64,000 nt of DNA from Adiantum capillus-veneris. Taxonomy: Eukaryota > Streptophyta > Polypodiopsida > Polypodiales > Pteridaceae. This document shows positions 60,891 through 64,000 of this stretch, piece by piece. The stretch is taken from NCBI GenBank assembly GCA_014529385.2, contig CM043950.1, positions 153,940,445-154,004,444 on the forward strand, given 5' to 3'. Positions within the stretch are counted from its first letter, which is position 1, and each line of letters starts with the position of its first letter. A program made the translations under genes and the position numbers. Below the pieces are notes generated by a model. That model was not told where the DNA came from. It saw only the letters and a program-made list of their open reading frames with translations, and searched no databases.

Positions 60891-61950
60891 GAAGCCTTCC
60901 AAAGCCTCTAAAAAATGACTCAACACATCAAAGGCCTATCCTACAATTAAAAAGGATTAATTGACCCTCTGAGAGTTGTAAGCATTAAAAAACGGATTCT
61001 TGACTCTAAAGGACTTCATCTGCTTGCAGGAGGTTATAGTTAAAGGCTTTGTTTTGGAAACTAACCTGTAGAGAGTCACTAAGGAGCACAAATGGTCTGT
61101 TACTAACCATTCTACATGTAAACGAGATGTTGTGTTTGGAATAAATCTCAAACATGAGCATGCTATCATTGATGTCATACGTAGCCAAAAGGGGCAATGG
61201 ATTGTTGTGACACTAAAGGAGCCTTTCATTTACATTGTTGTCAGTCCGTATGCTTCTAATTCCTTATTTGAAAGGAGCCACACATGGACAAAGCTTAATG
61301 CCTTAAGCTCCCTACTGCTTATTGTTGGTGATTTTAGCATGGTTACTTCTCTTAACGATCGTTAGAATGCTTTAGGTTAGACTATACAAGGCAACGAAAA
61401 GCATTGTTGGGAAGAATTAAATGACAGACACACTTTGGTGGATTCATCAGGGAACACTGGTTTTCACTTGAGGTAATAATCAATAGGGTACCTACTTCAA
61501 AGTTGCTAGGCCGGAGAAAATGTACTTTTCTGATCTGCTGCAAAAGCACTGGATGGTCAATTGTAAGGTTGATTCCTCTATATGTATCTTTGATCACAAA
61601 CCCCTATTGTTTGAACTTCATAAAGGTGAGAATTCTTTCAAAGCTGGCTGGCCACCCTTGGATAGTCCTTTATTTAAAGTGGCTTCCGTAAAGGCAAAGG
61701 TCCTGGAAATTTTTTAAAGTTCCTTTAGACTGAAGCAAATGGTTTTCATCCTTGGATGGTGCTGTAAAGGAAACATAAAAGGATTTAATTGTTTTTAAAA
61801 AGAAAGTTAAGATCAAACAGAAGAATGATGACAAGCAAGCAGATCTCTCTGTTTGAATCAATATCTAAGTCAGAAAAGTCATCCCTTGAGCTCAAAAATA
61901 TGAAGGGTTGTGAGAACCCAGGGACTGCCTTGAGAGATTCTCCGCCTTGC
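60891..61950 (+). pseudogene. L1-like LINE endonuclease remnant
   Basis: From about 61020, CLQEV, then VVFGINLKHEHAIIDVIRSQ, VVTLKEPFIYIVVSPYA and LLIVGDFSMVTSLNDR follow the order of AP-endonuclease motifs (QEV; VYG; GDFN). Several stops break the frame. No RT follows before about 61950, so the 3' part of the element is missing. Confidence 0.65.
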
Positions 61951-62049
61951 CACCCATCATATAGGCCCCATGGTCATCTTCTATAGAATCCCCTTATCCC
62001 ATACCTAGCAGTCGGCCCCTTGGCCTAAGTTCATGACCCACCTGCCCTT

Positions 62050-63215
62050 GTCCTTACACTACTCCCCCTTTGGACAAGTGTTTTTGTCCTCGAAAACAAA
62101 AGTGGGAAACTGCTTCTTAAGAACACTAATGTTTTCCCAAGTGGAACCTTCTTCAGGTTGATCTTCCACTTGACTAAAGCTTATCGACGTACATGATGAT
62201 GCGTACATAAATCATGATAATCTAAGATTTGCTTAAGTTCATGCAGTTGGGTAGGAGGTTCAAGGAAATCAACCAAAATGTGTTGGTCATTGACATTGTC
62301 ATCCCCATGCAAGCGTTTAGGTAAATAGCTTACACGAAATACCAAATGAATATGAGAGTGTGCAGGTAGCGAGAGTTTGTAGGCTTGGTCACCAACTCGC
62401 TTGAGTATCTTGAAAGGCCCACAATATCTCAGAGATAATTTAGGTGTTGCCCCAGTCTTCTGACTTTCTAAATGCTCTGGCACACGCAAAAATAACTTTT
62501 CCATTTTTGTGAAAATAACTTACCGATGTTTCTCATCAGCGTACTTCTCATACCAATCCTGTGCTTGCCAAACATTTTGACGAGCCAGTTTCAGCATATC
62601 CATATGGTCTTCAATAAAATCCTTCACCTGTTGGATCTTTTCAGTTGCTAACCCCACCATAATTGGTGACCTAGGTTGAAAACTGGACATTAGCATGAAA
62701 GGACTAAATTCAGTCATTACATGCTTAGCACTGATGTAAGCAAACTCAAGAATAGATAGATAATCTTCCCAGTCTGATTGCTTCTTGCTAACGTATGCTC
62801 ATAGCATATCCTCTAGTACTTGATTGACACTTTCAGTCTGACCATCCGTTTCAGGATGATCTGTTGTACTTAGGTTGAGTTGTGTACCCAATCGTTTAAA
62901 CACAACCCTCCAAAAATGATTGTTTAACTTGGGATCACGATCACTCACAATGTTACTTGGCAATCCATACACCCTGTACAAATTGTCCATAAATAACTTA
63001 GCTAACTCTGGAGTCTTAATTGTTGACTTGGTTGGAATAAACTTGCATAGTTTAGTGGACCAGTCTACGACCATCCATACCAAGTCATGACCTCTTATGG
63101 TGGTTGGTAAACCCACAATGAAATCCATAGAGATACTTTCCTATTTACCATTAGGGATCTCTAATGGATGCAAGAGACCAACAACAAGAGGACTTGTTCT
63201 TTCAAGGGACCTTCC
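62050..63215 (-). pseudogene. Ty3/gypsy integrase and C-terminal fragment
   Basis: The minus frame 63128-62799 reads MDFIVGLPTTIRGHDLVWMV, IVSDRDPKLNNHFW and HPETDGQTESVN, the D, D and E of the integrase core. It continues through stops (62717-62520; FSPFMLMSSFQPRSP) to 62504-62181 (LRYCGPFKILKRVGDQAYKL; then ILDYHDLCTHHHVRR), where a chromodomain would start. It differs from the intron 12 chromovirus in sequence. It is a dead fragment. Confidence 0.8.
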
Positions 63216-64000
63216 ATGGAGACACATAAAAGAATGTATGGGCCGCCTGCGCTTTGAATACATTGTTGCTGGAAAAACTTTTTCTAAGTTAATGCAAAGC
63301 TTTGACAATAAACCTTTCTATCTAGTGCTCGGATGCATCCATGCGAATTCTACTTAGACTAAGCTGCAGACATGTCCATGTAATAATTTTCATAGAGACC
63401 CGCATTCATCTAGAGAGTTTCAAAGGCGATGGAAGCGATGTCAATTGGGCTGTAAAGGCAACTAAAATCCTTATTTGCTGATACACAACCACAAAAGGTA
63501 AGAACGTCATCAAAACAGGACGATCTCCGCTAAATTGTAGGTGAAAATGCAACTTCAAACATGCAGACATGCAGGGAAATGGTGAAAATAAAGAGGAAGA
63601 ACTTGTTAGTTGTTGATACAAGATACGTTTCAATCTCCTCTGTTATTGAATATTTTGTAGCTATTCCTACTTCTTTGTGTTGGCAACATCTGAATTAGTT
63701 GGGGGAAAGTGGAAAGGGACTCTAAAAGAGACTTTGCATGAGACGGAAACACTTGGTTGAGAAACCCGTAATGCAACCAGCAAAAAGTGGTATGGCTTAT
63801 ATCGATAAGAGATTTACACTTGCTAGATTTTCATCTCCCCTCTTGAATGCTCTACATTACCCAATGGCCAAGGTTATGTAGTAGTCGCAATCGATGATTC
63901 AAAGACTAATTGTGTAATGTTGCTCAAAGTTCGAGTCAATCATCAACCTGTGGTTATGGTTATATATATATAGATGCAAGTTTTTTAGCGTAGGTCTTGG
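63216..64000. other. no supported gene
   Basis: Sequence beyond the integrase fragment has only short frames. A copy of TATATATATA occurs near the right edge. Confidence 0.4.

Overview
This is a window of plant nuclear DNA. The plant origin is shown by LTR retrotransposons primed by tRNA-iMet (TGGTATCAGAGC sites), Tat-type and chromovirus Ty3/gypsy elements, Ty1/copia relics, a plant L1 with a CCHC ORF1, and a host gene whose closest relatives are plant RH16 proteins. Giant introns packed with transposons suggest a large genome, perhaps a fern or another non-flowering plant. That last point is inference and the sequence does not settle it.

The one host gene I can fully support is on the minus strand, from the ATG at 58783 to the stop at 11454. 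It is a 14-exon gene for a 616-residue DEAD-box RNA helicase of the RH16/DDX56/Dbp9 family. I rebuilt it exon by exon. All 13 introns are GT-AG, the phases close, and every helicase motif is present. The CDS is 1851 nt inside about 47.3 kb. Intron 1 (35100-58621) is 23.5 kb and intron 12 (12463-29624) is 17.2 kb; the other eleven are 72-1463 bp. A second host gene may enter at the left edge (199-552 and 1-75, minus); this is tentative.

Intron 12 holds a nest of insertions. A non-LTR element (plus) is split by a Ty3/gypsy chromovirus (14123-26017). The 5' LTR of the chromovirus is split by a solo LTR (14537-20321) of a family I call X. That solo LTR is itself split by a complete X element in the opposite orientation (15651-20130). 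Five-base target duplications mark the two inner insertions. X has LTRs, PBS and PPT but only an acidic, coiled-coil gag-like reading frame.

Intron 1 contains, in order: chromovirus-type LTRs (35.7-37.8 kb), a decayed X copy (37.8-39.4 kb), a G-rich minisatellite next to a minus-strand gag-protease region (40.4-43.5 kb), a chromovirus gag piece and LTR (43.5-44.9 kb), and an X copy split by a young 8.7-kb Tat-lineage element (45467-54184, near-identical 1136-bp LTRs). It also holds gypsy RT and copia RNase H fragments (55.9-58.2 kb) and a compound microsatellite just inside exon 1.

Downstream of the gene (1-11.4 kb) are copia relics, a small non-autonomous LTR element with a 5-bp target duplication, a foldback element, a strong hairpin, several long dinucleotide repeats and a truncated LINE 3' end. 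Upstream (58.8-64 kb) are an L1-like LINE (ORF1 and endonuclease) and a minus-strand gypsy integrase fragment. No rRNA genes, intact tRNA genes or CRISPR arrays were seen.
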